This document shows positions 42,701-52,438 of a stretch of DNA of 64,000 nucleotides, in pieces (position 1 is the first letter of the stretch; every line of letters begins with the position of its first letter). Both the position numbers and the translations under genes were made by a program. This DNA comes from Silene latifolia. Its lineage: Eukaryota > Streptophyta > Magnoliopsida > Caryophyllales > Caryophyllaceae. A model generated the notes under the pieces. That model did no database searches, had not been told where the DNA came from, and worked only from the letters and a program-made list of their open reading frames with translations. Where the stretch lies: assembly GCF_048544455.1 (NCBI RefSeq), contig NC_133526.1:7332001-7396000 (forward strand). The letters run 5' to 3'.

Positions 42701-43777
42701 TCTTACAAGAGGCTCACTAATGCTGAATGTAGTCTTCTGGTGGAAAAAATTGTTGCCAGGATAAGAAGTTGGGGGGCAAAAAAATTGAGTTATGCTGGAA
42801 GATTAGTTTTGGTAAGGGCAGTCCTTTCTCAACTTCACAGTTACTGGTCCAGAATCTTTCTCATACCTAAGGGTGTTCTGAGCAGAGTTGATGCAGTGTG
42901 CAGGAACTATCTTTGGTCTGGCACTGATGTTTTTCAAAAGGTTCCAGGAATTGCCTGGGATACCTGCTGCTTGCCATGTGATAAGGGTGGACTTGGTATA
43001 AAACATAGTCTTCACTGGAACTTGGCAGTGTTGGGCAAGTATACTTGGTGGATCTCTCAGAAGAAGGATACCTTGTGGGTGAAATGGGTGCATCATATCT
43101 ATATAAAACAAACTAACTGGTGGGATTACAAAGCTACCAGTAATTCTAGTTGGACTTGGCGACAAGTCTGTAAAGTTAAAGACATTTTACAATCTGGTTT
43201 TGTCCTTAATGGTTGGTTATCTAAGGATTATGCCTTGGGGGAAGTTTATGACTGGCTTCTCAGAGATTATGTTCAGGTCAGGTGGGTACCTTATGTATGG
43301 AATAGGATGTGCTTACCAAAAGTATGCTTCATTAATTGGGTATATGTGCATCAAAAACTATTGACTAAAGATAGACTCCTACGGTTTGGGATTATTAGTG
43401 ATGGGGTTTGTGATCTGTGTGGTGTCCAACAGGAGACACAGCAGCATCTTTTTTTTGACTGTGTTTACAGTCAGAAATGTGTGCAGGAGCTTCAGCAGTG
43501 GCTAGGCTATGTGTGTCAGAGAGAGCTTGTTAGTTGGCTTATTGACTGGAGATGTAGGTCATTGCTTCAAAAGAAAGTTGTTATGGCAGCATTTGCAACA
43601 TTGGTATATCTTATCTGGTTCAATAGGAATACTGCACGAGTTGAGGGTGTGGTGCAGCATCCTCAGGCTATTTTGTGTAAGGTTCAAAGTGTGTTAAAGG
43701 GGAAGTTAGTAGCCCTTGAAACATGTAAGGGCTATAGAAAAGCACTGGTTTGGTTGCAAAAGTTAGAGTTAGTCTAA
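39701..43777 (+). CDS. Chimeric ORF: LINE-A endonuclease fused in frame to LINE-B reverse transcriptase
   Basis: The open frame has 1358 residues. Residues 1 to about 440 belong to LINE-A: MKTLSWNCRGLND, SETKCS, GDFNQIED and SDHSPIIL of an APE-type endonuclease, then a linker ending KYKLDSDQQDQLDSDQ. The rest belongs to a different LINE: a second endonuclease tail (FLPEGLYDHSPCL), APGPDGYSSGFF, LIPKKDCPTSVTDYRPIACC, GLRQGDPMSPLLF, the catalytic FADD in LAFADDLLLF, and a zinc motif CDLCGVQQETQQHLFFDC. No RNase H is visible before the stop. The fusion is probably fortuitous, made by insertion of 5'-truncated LINE-B, but no stop interrupts it. A 24-bp direct repeat (ATTGGATAGTGATCA-type, about 40,989-41,036) lies at the junction. 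Confidence 0.85.
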   Translation: MKTLSWNCRGLNDPLAPAIFKVRALITSSMYDMLFLSETKCSVSHVSSLFCRYGYDSYVGVDAVDTKGGLWVGWKSFWNMECICKCQNFIILKINECPGRFWYFCCVYGEPNKDGRIAVWMQLEQQLLLLDSHFVLLGDFNQIEDRDDKLGGSKGVIFGARYFSEWKMRNLLSDIAFKGPKYTWCNNRKGTSRVYERLDKGFTSSNWYSKFPNTGILHLPIQCSDHSPIILDTDLLSPTRSYSFKLESWCFAYEDCLQILKYEWFKRDRGSFSFKLQRKLTRVRGAFKQWTLGKRKEWCQKWTEFDESLSNELQEVFNGKDASEYEGLHTKYLEFNRAAGLFWKQRAKLNWLKEGDACTKYFFNSVRERHKKNFIFGIKQDGDSWTFQNKDIAGAFESFFQKIYETAVDHEPFPEFLASTESLFSKVKYKLDSDQQDQLDSDQWILQGPSGTVTFLPEGLYDHSPCLMELWHSFPRQKSRFMYFNMWGKDDQFLSIVQQVWGSSISGCLSYQVARKLKLLKGPLKKLNREGYGDIVTSAQVAKMFLEEIQGKLHLDPTNYLLMAEERIAAKSYKDLETAKTSYLAQKAKALWLNNADENTHYFHSTIKARRAMNKVLSIQDVNGQMCGDADTIEHAFLEYYENLLGTSEDVDDVCVGVVRHGKLVTPDQAATMCLPITKEEIKAALLSIPSDKAPGPDGYSSGFFKDAFTVVGDEVCGAVQEFFRTGKLLKQFSATILTLIPKKDCPTSVTDYRPIACCNVIYKCITKIICNRIASTLAELVSPNQSAFLQGRDIIDNIMICQDLVRLYNRRSCSPRVLMKVDLRKAYDSIEWQFVEGMLVALDFPRTMINWIMQCLTSPYYSLALNGNQFGFFKGRRGLRQGDPMSPLLFTICLEYFTRILSVVTQRPDFRFHPMCRKVGLSHLAFADDLLLFCRGDLASVRVLMRAFLSFSEASGLLMNQDKSEMYMHGITPLAAEAILQLSGFKIGQFPFKYLGIPISYKRLTNAECSLLVEKIVARIRSWGAKKLSYAGRLVLVRAVLSQLHSYWSRIFLIPKGVLSRVDAVCRNYLWSGTDVFQKVPGIAWDTCCLPCDKGGLGIKHSLHWNLAVLGKYTWWISQKKDTLWVKWVHHIYIKQTNWWDYKATSNSSWTWRQVCKVKDILQSGFVLNGWLSKDYALGEVYDWLLRDYVQVRWVPYVWNRMCLPKVCFINWVYVHQKLLTKDRLLRFGIISDGVCDLCGVQQETQQHLFFDCVYSQKCVQELQQWLGYVCQRELVSWLIDWRCRSLLQKKVVMAAFATLVYLIWFNRNTARVEGVVQHPQAILCKVQSVLKGKLVALETCKGYRKALVWLQKLELV

Positions 43778-43885
43778 TCTTGTCAGAGTTAGTCTAATTT
43801 CGATTGAGTTGTATGTTGAGTAGTGTGCTTGGTGTAATGTTCTTAATTATTAATACAAGTTTACATTTCACCAAAAAAAAGAAAA
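41020..43885 (+). mobile_element. 5'-truncated LINE-B nested in LINE-A ORF2
   Basis: The right boundary is a short A-tail (CACCAAAAAAAAG, about 43,869-43,881). LINE-A sequence resumes at EVRTAVFQMGPTKSPGPDG from about 43,888. The left boundary is near 41,020-41,040 by a change of protein family. I found no clear target duplication. Reverse transcriptase is complete in this piece. Confidence 0.8.
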
Positions 43886-43887
43886 GA

Positions 43888-46698
43888 AGTCCGTACTGCA
43901 GTTTTTCAGATGGGTCCTACAAAATCACCGGGTCCAGATGGCATTCCGGGGATCTTTTATCAAAAGTATTGGTTTCATATAAAAAATGATGTTACGAGTG
44001 CGGTTCTCTCAATGTTGAATACAGGTCATATCCTAAAGGCTTTTAATCGTACTTCGATTGTGTTAATACCGAAGACAAACAGCCCGGAAAGAGTGGAGCA
44101 GTATCGGCCAATAAGTCTATGCAACGTCATCATGCGAATTGTCTCTAAATGTATTTCGAACCGGATGAAGCACTTGATGCCTTGTTTAGTTGGGGATTTT
44201 CAGAATGGGTTTATTCCTGGCCGATCAATTACGGACAACATTTTAATATCCCATGAACTTTTTCATCATATTTCTAAGAAGGTAATTGGTAAACAAGGTT
44301 TTATGGCTTTAAAAGTGGATATGAGTAAAGCCTACGATCGGTTACGATGGAATTTCATTGAGGCAACACTTCTTTCTATGGGTTTTCCAGATCATGTTAT
44401 TCGTTTAATTATGAATTCTATTCAGACGGTCTCTTATGAAGTCATCATTAATGGTAAACCGGGACAAAACTTTCTACCTCGCGCGGGAATTCGGCAAGGA
44501 GATCCATTATCACCGTATTTATTTGCATTATGTACTGAAGTTTTGTCTCAACTTCTGCTTCATGCTGAGGAGTCCAAACGTATTAAAGGTCTTAAAATCT
44601 GCAGAACAGCTCCTTCGATTTCACATTTGCTCTTTGCGGATGATTCAATTTTTTTCACACATGCTGATATTATGAATTCAACTGAACTACGACGTATTTT
44701 GGATCTCTATTGTGGCTTCTCTGGACAAAAAATAAATGATGATAAGTCTGCTATTACTTTTAGTCCAAATTGTACACTTCGCATTATGGCTGATTGTCTT
44801 CGCATTCTTAAGGTTTCAAGTGGCAGGCCCATGGGTCGGTATTTGGGATTACCAACAGAGTTTGGAACGAGTAAAAAGGAGATTTTTTTACACTCCTCAT
44901 TGAAAAGGTTTCTAAGCGTATTTTCAGTTGGAATAATGCTTTCTTATCTACTGCTGGTCGATTAACCCTTATCCATTCAGTTTTATCCTCGCTTTCTGTT
45001 TACTCTCTATCTGCATTCAAAATGCCGGTAAGTGTGACATCTAAGATTGATTCTTTGATTTCACATTTTTGGTGGGGTGGAACTTCTTCTGGGAAGGGAT
45101 TACATTGGAGCAGTCGACTTTTTCTGCATTCATCCAAACGTAATGGCGGTTTAGGAATTAGACATACAGGGTGTGTAAATCAAAGTTTACTTGCCAAACT
45201 TGGCTGGAGAATTGTAAGTACTTCTGATAGTTTAATTGGTCGGGTCCTGGGTACCAAATATCATATTACGAGGGCCACAATTATGGGCTCTGCTTCCAAT
45301 TCTACACAACCTACCTCATGGGGAGGTAGAGGACTCAATTGGGGATTGGAATTGCTCCGGGATAATCTCTCTTGGCAAGTTGGGTTTCCTTCTTCATTGG
45401 ATCTATGGAGAGACAAATGGATTTATGGGGCTTCCTTAGGTGACCTGTTATCTTTACCAGCTGCCACCTTGGTACAACAGCCATCACTATCAGTTTCTTT
45501 ACTTCAACATCCCTCGGGCGCATGGGACTATAACAAAGTGCTTCAGATTTGTGGCTTCCAAGTCTTACCTTTAGTCTTATCTATCCCAATACCTTTGGAG
45601 GACGACAGGGATTATTTATATTGGAAGTTAACACCCAATGGCCGATACTCTAGTAAGAGTGGATATTCAGTGGCGTTTTCTAAATATTGGGATGCTAATG
45701 CTACTGCAAAGGACAAGTCACGAATGCATCTTTCTTCCGTTGATTTCTGCCGGCTGAAGTTATGGCATCGCCCCATTCATAACAAATGGAAGCTCTTTTT
45801 ATGGAAAATACTTTCGAACTCTCTACCGTGTGGGGAGGCTGCCCAAGCCAGAAATCTGGACTGGAACCCTTACTGCCATTTTTGTTCCTCTGCGACTGTG
45901 GAATCCTTGTGCCACCTGTTTCGGGATTGCCCCATTACTTCGCGAATTTGGGCAGCTTCAAATTTGGGAGTTCGAACATCTTCTGGGGTTAACATCTCTA
46001 TTCAGCAATGGATTATCAACTGGATCTTGTTGTTATACAAGATGCCAAATCATTGCGACTCTATTTCGCTTTTCATTAGTACTTTATGGCACATATGGTG
46101 TGCGCGGAATGGTCTGTTGTTTCATGGAGTAATACTTGATTATCAACGACTTTTCGCTTCTATCATCGCAGATGCAGATTTGAATGTTCATTTGGAAAAT
46201 GAACATAGGAAACAGACACTCTTTAGGGGGCACGACGACTTTGATAAAGAGGATGGGGCTTTTTTATTGTGGAACCATTATCCGCTTTGTTTAATTGGTC
46301 CCGTTGTATGCTCTGATCATGTAAGAATTAAATGTGACGCTTCTTGGAAGTCTAACATGTGTGCAACTGCAGGCTGGATTTTTCAGGACTCCTCTGGTTC
46401 TATATTTTATACCGGTCAAGCTAAGTTCTGGGCAAAGACTCCCTTCCAGGCGGAAGCAATGGCGCTTAAATACGCCTGTTCAGATGCTATTACTCTTGGT
46501 TTTCGTCACCTCGATGCTACTTCGGATTGTTTGAATCTTGTGCTCCAGCTTAATGGTTGCGGAGTGGCTTCTCAGAATGTTGCGCCTATTTTACGATTAC
46601 TACTGTCTCTTATATCTTCTTGTCATTGTTTTTCTCTTAGCCATTGTCCAAGACATCTCAATAGGATTGCTCATGCTATAGCAAAGGCTATAGCCTAG
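43888..46698 (+). pseudogene. LINE-A ORF2, 3' part: reverse transcriptase and RNase H, one frameshift
   Basis: It resumes at EVRTAVFQMGPTKSPGPDG and has NGFIPGRSITDNIL, IRQGDPLSPYLF and the catalytic FADD in LLFADDSIFF. The frame shifts by one base near a T7 run at 44,882-44,888; the second part continues in another frame with STAGRLTLIHSV and FWWGG. A zf-RVT region (CHFCSSATVESLCHLFRDC) follows, then a terminal RNase H with IKCDASWKSN, AEAMALKYACSDA and ATSDCLNLVLQL. The stop is followed by a 26-nt 3' UTR and the A-tail. One indel explains the break. Confidence 0.85.
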
Positions 46699-46760
46699 TT
46701 CATAGGCAATCTTTACATTCCGACAAAAAAAAAAAAAAAAAAAAAAAGAATTCCAAAGGA

Positions 46761-47827
46761 GAACCAACCACACCAACTGTTCATAATAATGATTTATTGA
46801 GTTGCTTCCAAAACTTACCGGTCCAAATTTCACACAAAACGAGGCCAGATTTTCCTGTAACAATGATTTGTGCAATAATAGGAGGGTATGTAGTATTGTG
46901 TATTACGAGTAGTTGTTACAGTATTACTCATTATGGATGGGCTCATCAGTCGTGGACCAACTGAATCCCGTCCCCATTTGTGTTCAATCTTTCATTTACA
47001 TGTTATTATTCGTCTTAAACTTAAAACGAGTCAAATATATATCAAATCACACGGTATTATCCTATCTTTATTGCCATCATGTGGTAATATTTGATCTTAA
47101 GCTTAACACATAGACACATAGTAAGGAGTAATATTCTTCTTAATAATCCCCGGTAAAAAATAAGAGTTAACTCACGTGGTAACAATTTTTTTACTCCAAT
47201 TTTGAGGTTGGAGGTTTGATTTTTATTCGTGACATAGTGCACTCATTAGACCAAAATAATTAAGTAATAATCCATGATATGCAGGATGTCAATTGATTGA
47301 GTTTAGGTTAAAGGTCGCTTTACATATTAGTTTGACTTATTCATCATCCGTAAAAACCATCACCGATCATCCATCTATTAAGCATTCATCATTTGTGGAT
47401 GAAACAAGTGAATTGAAGGATAAACGAGTGATTATGTAAATGTTTCAAGCTAAAAAAAGATGAAGTCTAATTCACAAAAAAAATAATTAAAAAATGAGAT
47501 AACTATTTTTCTTGTTAATCTATAGTATGCACTTTAACCATTTTTTTTTTCTTTTGGAAGAATAATTATAAATTATTTTATACTTATTTATTATATCTTA
47601 CAGAATAATAATGTATTATAGAAACATATATATGGAAAATAATAGTATCGGGTGATAGATGAGTGACGGAAAATTAATCATCCAATCATCAATCTTTTCA
47701 CCCGTCATTCATCATCATTAATTTAGGACATTCATATATACACTCTCAAAATAGACTAAAACACTAATTTTATGTGTAATAGACAAAAACACCCTCATGT
47801 CATCCCTCTTGCTTGTTAACTTATACT
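46761..47827. other. Intergenic region right of LINE-A
   Basis: No gene. The segment 46,900-47,000 resembles 61,380-61,480, sharing CGTGGACCAACTGAATCCCG-like sequence. A tRNA-like motif (TAACTCACGTGGTAAC and GGAGGTTTGA) at about 47,166-47,220 may be a SINE remnant. Confidence 0.4.
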
Positions 47828-47912
47828 TCTAAGAGCAACTCCAATGGCAAGCTACAAGGTCTTGTAGCTTACCTTGCCACATCGTTTTTCCAAGCAACAC
47901 GGTTTTTAAACT

Positions 47913-48505
47913 TGTTCCGGGTATGAATTCCGAAGTAGGTTTGTTTACCACGCTAGCTTTGTCGAATAATGCCTCTACTAGCCTTGATTGCTCTCCTCGG
48001 CTTTCTCCTGCAACAACGAGCAAACTGAGGGCTTGGCTTTGTGCCAAGCGTACTCACTCCGACGCTCAAGTCAGTGAACTTATTGTGATTAAGTAGTATG
48101 TTGCTTGATGACGTGTATTGTAGAGAGATGAGAGAGATAATACCAATTTAAGTGGTTCTTAGGTTAGATTCTGGATCCCCTTCTCAATGAGAGAGGTGGA
48201 GTATTTATAGACTTTCACCTTTTGTCACGTAGTGGCCAAGTGGCCAAGTGGCTAGCAGGTGGAAAGACTGATCTACCCTCGGCCGAGGGACCCATGGCAG
48301 GCCGAAGGGCCCAGTTGACTCCATGCCGAGGGGTCTTGGATATGAGTACGCGGATGTGTCTCCTACCGGCTAGTTAGCGGCCGAGAGACGGTGATCGGCC
48401 GATAGGCCGTCTGGATATCTTGTTTAAAGTCGTTGATCGGTCAGTGGATATCTTTGACCTCGCTCAATATGTTGACTTGGTCGGCGGTGCGAATATGCCC
48501 CATCA
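47913..48505 (-). repeat. 3' LTR of the Tat element
   Basis: 593 bp; on the minus strand it runs from TGATGGGGC to CCGGAACA. It is nearly identical to 57,035-57,626, differing by small indels and substitutions. The 5-bp duplication AAACT lies at 47,908-47,912 and 57,627-57,631. The purine-rich tract CTGGGGGCAAAT lies just outside at 48,506-48,517. Confidence 0.95.
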
Positions 48506-48950
48506 ATTTGCCCCCAGCGTAGTCTATGCCGTGGTATGGGCTCCGATATATGTTGAGCGTATATTCTGCACAAGTGACAATTTTCTGCCCCGGCTTCTTC
48601 TTCCTCGGCTTACTTCTGTACAGGCCGTACCATATCCCCCCTCCACATGGATGGGTATTGGACATCAAATGTGGAAGAGAAGATGCTGCTGGCCGGCGGA
48701 CCCAAGGTTGAGAGTGCCGGTGTGCTTTTGATTGCCCCAGGCCGGTGCTACCTAGCTTGGTTAATCATATTGCGTGGAGAACAGATATTTTAGGATTTTG
48801 CTTTGAGGAAGATGAATAGGCAAAGGGATATGAAGGGCGTGTTGAAGACGCTTGTTCTTGTTGCATTGATTGACATTCAACTGTTGCGTCGATTGACATT
48901 CCGTGTACGCATGCCTGACATGTGTCTCTTCGTTGATTGGCTGACGCTTC

Positions 48951-50567
48951 ATGGGCTGCGCTTTGATTGGTCCTCCTTTGTCTAACTCTTACTTTGTTTC
49001 TTTTACAGAGAACTTTGGCTCCGTTCTGTCTGAGCAATTCCTCAAAAAGATGGGACTTGACAAAGATGGTAACGTGCAGGAGAGGAATCCGAAGGTCGAT
49101 GTACATGACCGCCGTCCGTCGCCTCGACCTCATGGATCAAAAGTCAAGAGCTTGGACGAGGCGGAGGCTCAGGCCGAGGTAGCTGCTGCCATTCCGCGCC
49201 GGGTCCGAAAAGCCAAGTCTTCGGCGGCTACGGTGTCAACCTCGATTCCGCCTCCAACTCCCGCTTGTCCGTAAGAAGGTGGAAATCGTCGACATTGTCA
49301 ACGGGGAGGATTCCGATGCTGAGGGATCTCCACTTAGGCGTAAGAGGAAGAGGCCCACCCCTACCGCCGATGCTTCTGCTGCCACAGCTCATGCTAACGA
49401 TGGCGCCGAGGGAACGGGTCAATCGGCCAAGAAGAGCAAGCCCTCCCAAGGTCATCTAACTTCATGCGCTCGGTTTAGCCGCTCATTAGATATACCTGAT
49501 GACCGGCTCTCTGGTATGTCCGTGAACGTTGACGTAGACTCTTTGATTGAATTTTTGTAGATCAACCCGGCGCAGTCTGTCCCACCATTACGAGCGGCGA
49601 ATGAGGAGAGGCCCGTGCGGATGGCGGGAAAAATGCTACCGCCGACTCTATTCTCGCGTCGATATCCAACGACCACTCATAGCGGAGGGCACAAGGTCGG
49701 GCAAGAGGATTGGGAAGTGGTCTCGAATCGGCGGCTTTCGCATTAGGGAGCAAGAGGAGGCCACGACCAAGACGGGACCGTTGATAGAACGGCCGAAGCT
49801 TGATGTTGTGGCCGCAAAGGGGGTAGCCGGAAGGCTAAGCTTGATCTCCTTGCGCACGAGCGCGTGTGGAGGAAGTTGAGAAGTCTGCATTGTCGGAGAA
49901 GGCCAAGTTAGAGGCTGCTGACCTCGCCGCCGCCAAGTTGCGGGAGGAACGGGATAGGTACAAGGGTGGCTACGACGTCGTTGTCGCCCAAAGGGAGGAG
50001 TCGAAAAGGGCGTCACCGGCTCCAAAGTGAGTCACATAGGGGTACCAGTGCTATCCTTGCCCAAAGGGAGAAGGATATTGAGATGCTTCAAAAGAAGATT
50101 ATCCCCCGCATGTGTGCTCAATATAGGGACCCGACCGAAGAAACCTTCGGGAGGTGATTGGGGAGTCAGATCCGGATGGCTCCTTTCCGTGGCCAAAATT
50201 TGACGGGCTGTTCGACGATAGGCTCGAGGCTAACGAGAAGGCTGCGGCGGTCAAGGCTGCCGAGGATGCGAGGGCCAAGAAGGAGGAAGAGGCGGCCGCG
50301 GAAAAGGCGGCCCTTGCTGAGAAGACGAGGGCGGCCAGAGAAGAGTCCATTAAGGCCAAGGCCGCTGAGGATGCTAAGGCTGCCAAGAAGGCTGAGGAGG
50401 CTAAGGCTGCCAAGAAGGCTGAGGAGGCTAAGGCTGCCAAGAAAGCTGAGGATGCTAAGGCCGCCAAGAAAGCTGAGGATGCTAAGGCTGCCCAGATTGC
50501 ATCTAAGTCGCCCACCAAGGATGATGCTTTGCGATGGCGGCAAGGGCAAGCAACGAACGAGGCATAG
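48951..50567 (+). pseudogene. Antisense ORF of the Tat element (coiled-coil protein), frameshifted
   Basis: Plus-strand coding pieces lie opposite to gag-pol: 48,990-49,274 (NFGSVLSEQFLKKMGLD), 49,279-49,560 (EIVDIVNGEDSDAEG and a nuclear-signal-like RRKRKRP), and 50,154-50,567 (SDPDGSFPWPKFDG followed by a long Ala/Lys/Glu coiled coil). They look like one protein broken by several indels. TTTTACAG just before the first piece could be a splice acceptor. Antisense ORFs between integrase and 3' LTR are known from Tat elements, and the tail resembles the so-called putative gypsy-type transposon family. Function is unknown. Confidence 0.6.
50368..50495 (+). repeat. 27-bp tandem repeat coding AKAAKKAEE in the antisense ORF
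   Basis: Four to five copies of GCTAAGGCTGCCAAGAAGGC plus TGAGGAG, encoding a nine-residue Ala/Lys/Glu helix repeat. It stays in frame through all copies. Confidence 0.88.
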
Positions 50568-50875
50568 GGAGACGGGCGGTCGTCACCGAGCTCACCCGGC
50601 GTCTCGGATAGCTTCAGCTATTCGGGGGCCAACTATTAAGCCTTTTCTCCCTGCCATCCTTTTGGCGCTTCAAAGAACCAGTCCGTAACCTTTTGCTTTA
50701 CTTTTCCTTGTATTTTGTAAAACCTTGGTAGGTAGAATCTTGGCTTATCCCAAAGGGGACGGCCGTCGTCTGTATTTCTCCTTCTTGTAACTTCGTTATC
50801 TTTTTCTTGATGAGAATTTGCTTGCTTCGCCTCTGGCTTGGCCGAGGCCTTTGATTTATTCCTTCACTTGTCTTC

Positions 50876-51112
50876 TTGCGTTAATTAATTGAGCGCTTTC
50901 GTTTTTACCTTTGGCTTTAGCCGAGGCAGTTTAGAATGCGTATCTCAACTGTGTTTAACGTCTTTAGATTCGGTCTTAATTTGCCGAGGGCAGTTGCGTT
51001 AATTAATTGAGCGCTTTTCGTTTTTACCTTTGGCTTTAGCCGAGGCAGTTTAGAATGCGTATCTCAACTGTGTTTAACGTCTTTAGATTCGGTCTTAATT
51101 TGCCGAGGGCAG
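50876..51112. repeat. 118-bp tandem duplication between the convergent integrase and antisense ORF ends
   Basis: The unit beginning TTGCGTTAATTAATTGAGCG recurs at 50,994 with one extra T and otherwise the same sequence. It lies where the two opposite-strand reading frames converge. Confidence 0.9.
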
Positions 51113-51367
51113 TTGCGTTTCACTCGTCTCTTCCCGGTCAGTTACCGGGGCAACGGAGTTTACGTTTTGACCGCCGTTGAACATATGTTAGCATATCGGC
51201 TCGTCCCCCCGTCACTCCCGTTAAAGGCCGAGGTGATCGAGGTTTTGGCTCTGTCTGCTGTGTACATACGTTAGCATGCCTTCTTACTGGGTGACCGCCG
51301 TTGTGTTTTCCTCGACATGACTATGGAGGGGATTAACGCTTTGATGGAAAATGGGGATGACTCCTAT

Positions 51368-52438
51368 TTAGATATGAACATGCATTGGGGTGCCAACAAT
51401 TGTTTTGGGCACCTCCGCTGCTATACAAAGTATTTTCTGAGATTGTCGGTGTTCCAATGGCTCATCGAGGTACATCCCCATGTCCGTCAGTCGGTATGTA
51501 CCCGGCCTCATTTCTTCAACTACCTTGTAGGGACCTTCCCAGTTGGTCGTCAACTTACCATGAATGTTTCCTTTATTGGTGGCGGACTTCCTTAGGACCG
51601 CATCACCTACCGTTAGATCCCTTTTGTGGACCCTTCGGTTGTAGGCCCTTTTCATTCGGCTCTGATATATCGCTAAGTTGAGGCGTGCTGCATCTCGGCT
51701 TCCTTCGACCAGGTCTAGGGAGGTTCTTAGGCCTTCCTCGTTTTCATCCGGGTTAAAAGTAGCCGTTCTGAATGTTGGCACCGTTGCTTCAATCGGCAGG
51801 ACTGCTTCGGACCCGTAGACTAAGTGGAATGGACTGTACCCCGTTGCCTCTTTCTCCGTGGTTCGAAGGGACCACAGAACGCCGGGTAGCTCATCGGCCC
51901 ATCTTCCCTTGAGGTCTTCAACTGTCTTCTTCAAGCCGTTGAGGATTGTTTTATTGGCTGCCTCTGCCTGCCCGTTGCTCTGGGGGTGGCAGACGGAGGA
52001 GTATGCAAATTTGATGCCAAGTTCTTCCAACCAGCTCATTATTGTATCACTCCAAAACTCTCGGCCATGGTCGAACACCATGACTTGGGGTAACCCAAAA
52101 CGAGTTATGACGTTTTCCCAGATCACCTTTCTTACGGCCGTCGCGGTCTTGGCAGGTACTGCTACAGCCTCAACCCATTTGGTGAAGTAATCGACGGCGA
52201 CGATTAGGAACCTTCTTCCTCCGGATGCCGTCGGAAATGGCCCTAGTAGATCCATTCCCCACTGTGCAAAAGGAAGGGGACTAAGCACCGGCTGCAGGTC
52301 TCGGGAAGGTGCATGTATCACCGGAGCATGCATCTGACAGTTGTTGCATTTTTTTGTTTTGTTTCTGGAATCTTCAAGCATGGTGGGCCAGAAGTAGCCG
52401 GCTCGGAGAGCTTTGTGGGCTAGTGTTCTTGCCCCCAT
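51368..52438 (-). CDS. Tat integrase
   Basis: This open frame of about 356 residues is one of the few intact parts. A zinc-binding part with KKCNNCQ precedes the catalytic core, which has WGMDLLGPF (first Asp), VFDHGREFWSD (second Asp) and NGQAEAANKTI (Glu), the D,D-E triad. A C-terminal part with WEGPYKVVEEMRPGTYRL matches the usual integrase tail. It should insert the element's cDNA. In an intact element it would be part of the polyprotein with reverse transcriptase upstream. Confidence 0.88.
   Translation of the reverse strand: MGARTLAHKALRAGYFWPTMLEDSRNKTKKCNNCQMHAPVIHAPSRDLQPVLSPLPFAQWGMDLLGPFPTASGGRRFLIVAVDYFTKWVEAVAVPAKTATAVRKVIWENVITRFGLPQVMVFDHGREFWSDTIMSWLEELGIKFAYSSVCHPQSNGQAEAANKTILNGLKKTVEDLKGRWADELPGVLWSLRTTEKEATGYSPFHLVYGSEAVLPIEATVPTFRTATFNPDENEEGLRTSLDLVEGSRDAARLNLAIYQSRMKRAYNRRVHKRDLTVGDAVLRKSATNKGNIHGKLTTNWEGPYKVVEEMRPGTYRLTDMGMYLDEPLEHRQSQKILCIAAEVPKTIVGTPMHVHI

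Larger units (their letters stand above)
36599..46745 (+). mobile_element. Full-length LINE (LINE-A) carrying a nested LINE
   Basis: An exact 15-bp duplication, AAGAATTCCAAAGGA, lies at 36,584-36,598 and 46,746-46,760. The element has a 5' UTR, ORF1, ORF2 and a 23-nt A-run at 46,725-46,747. Its 5' end has a hairpin (CTCTCTCTA...TAGAGAGAG, 36,602-36,625). ORF2 is split by a second LINE at about 41,020-43,885. Without that insert it is about 7.3 kb. Confidence 0.92.

Noticed and set aside
50099-50549. Minus-strand Ala/Leu/Ser-rich frames opposite the coiled coil
   Set aside because: They arise from the 27-bp repeats read backwards. The sense reading gives a regular coiled coil.
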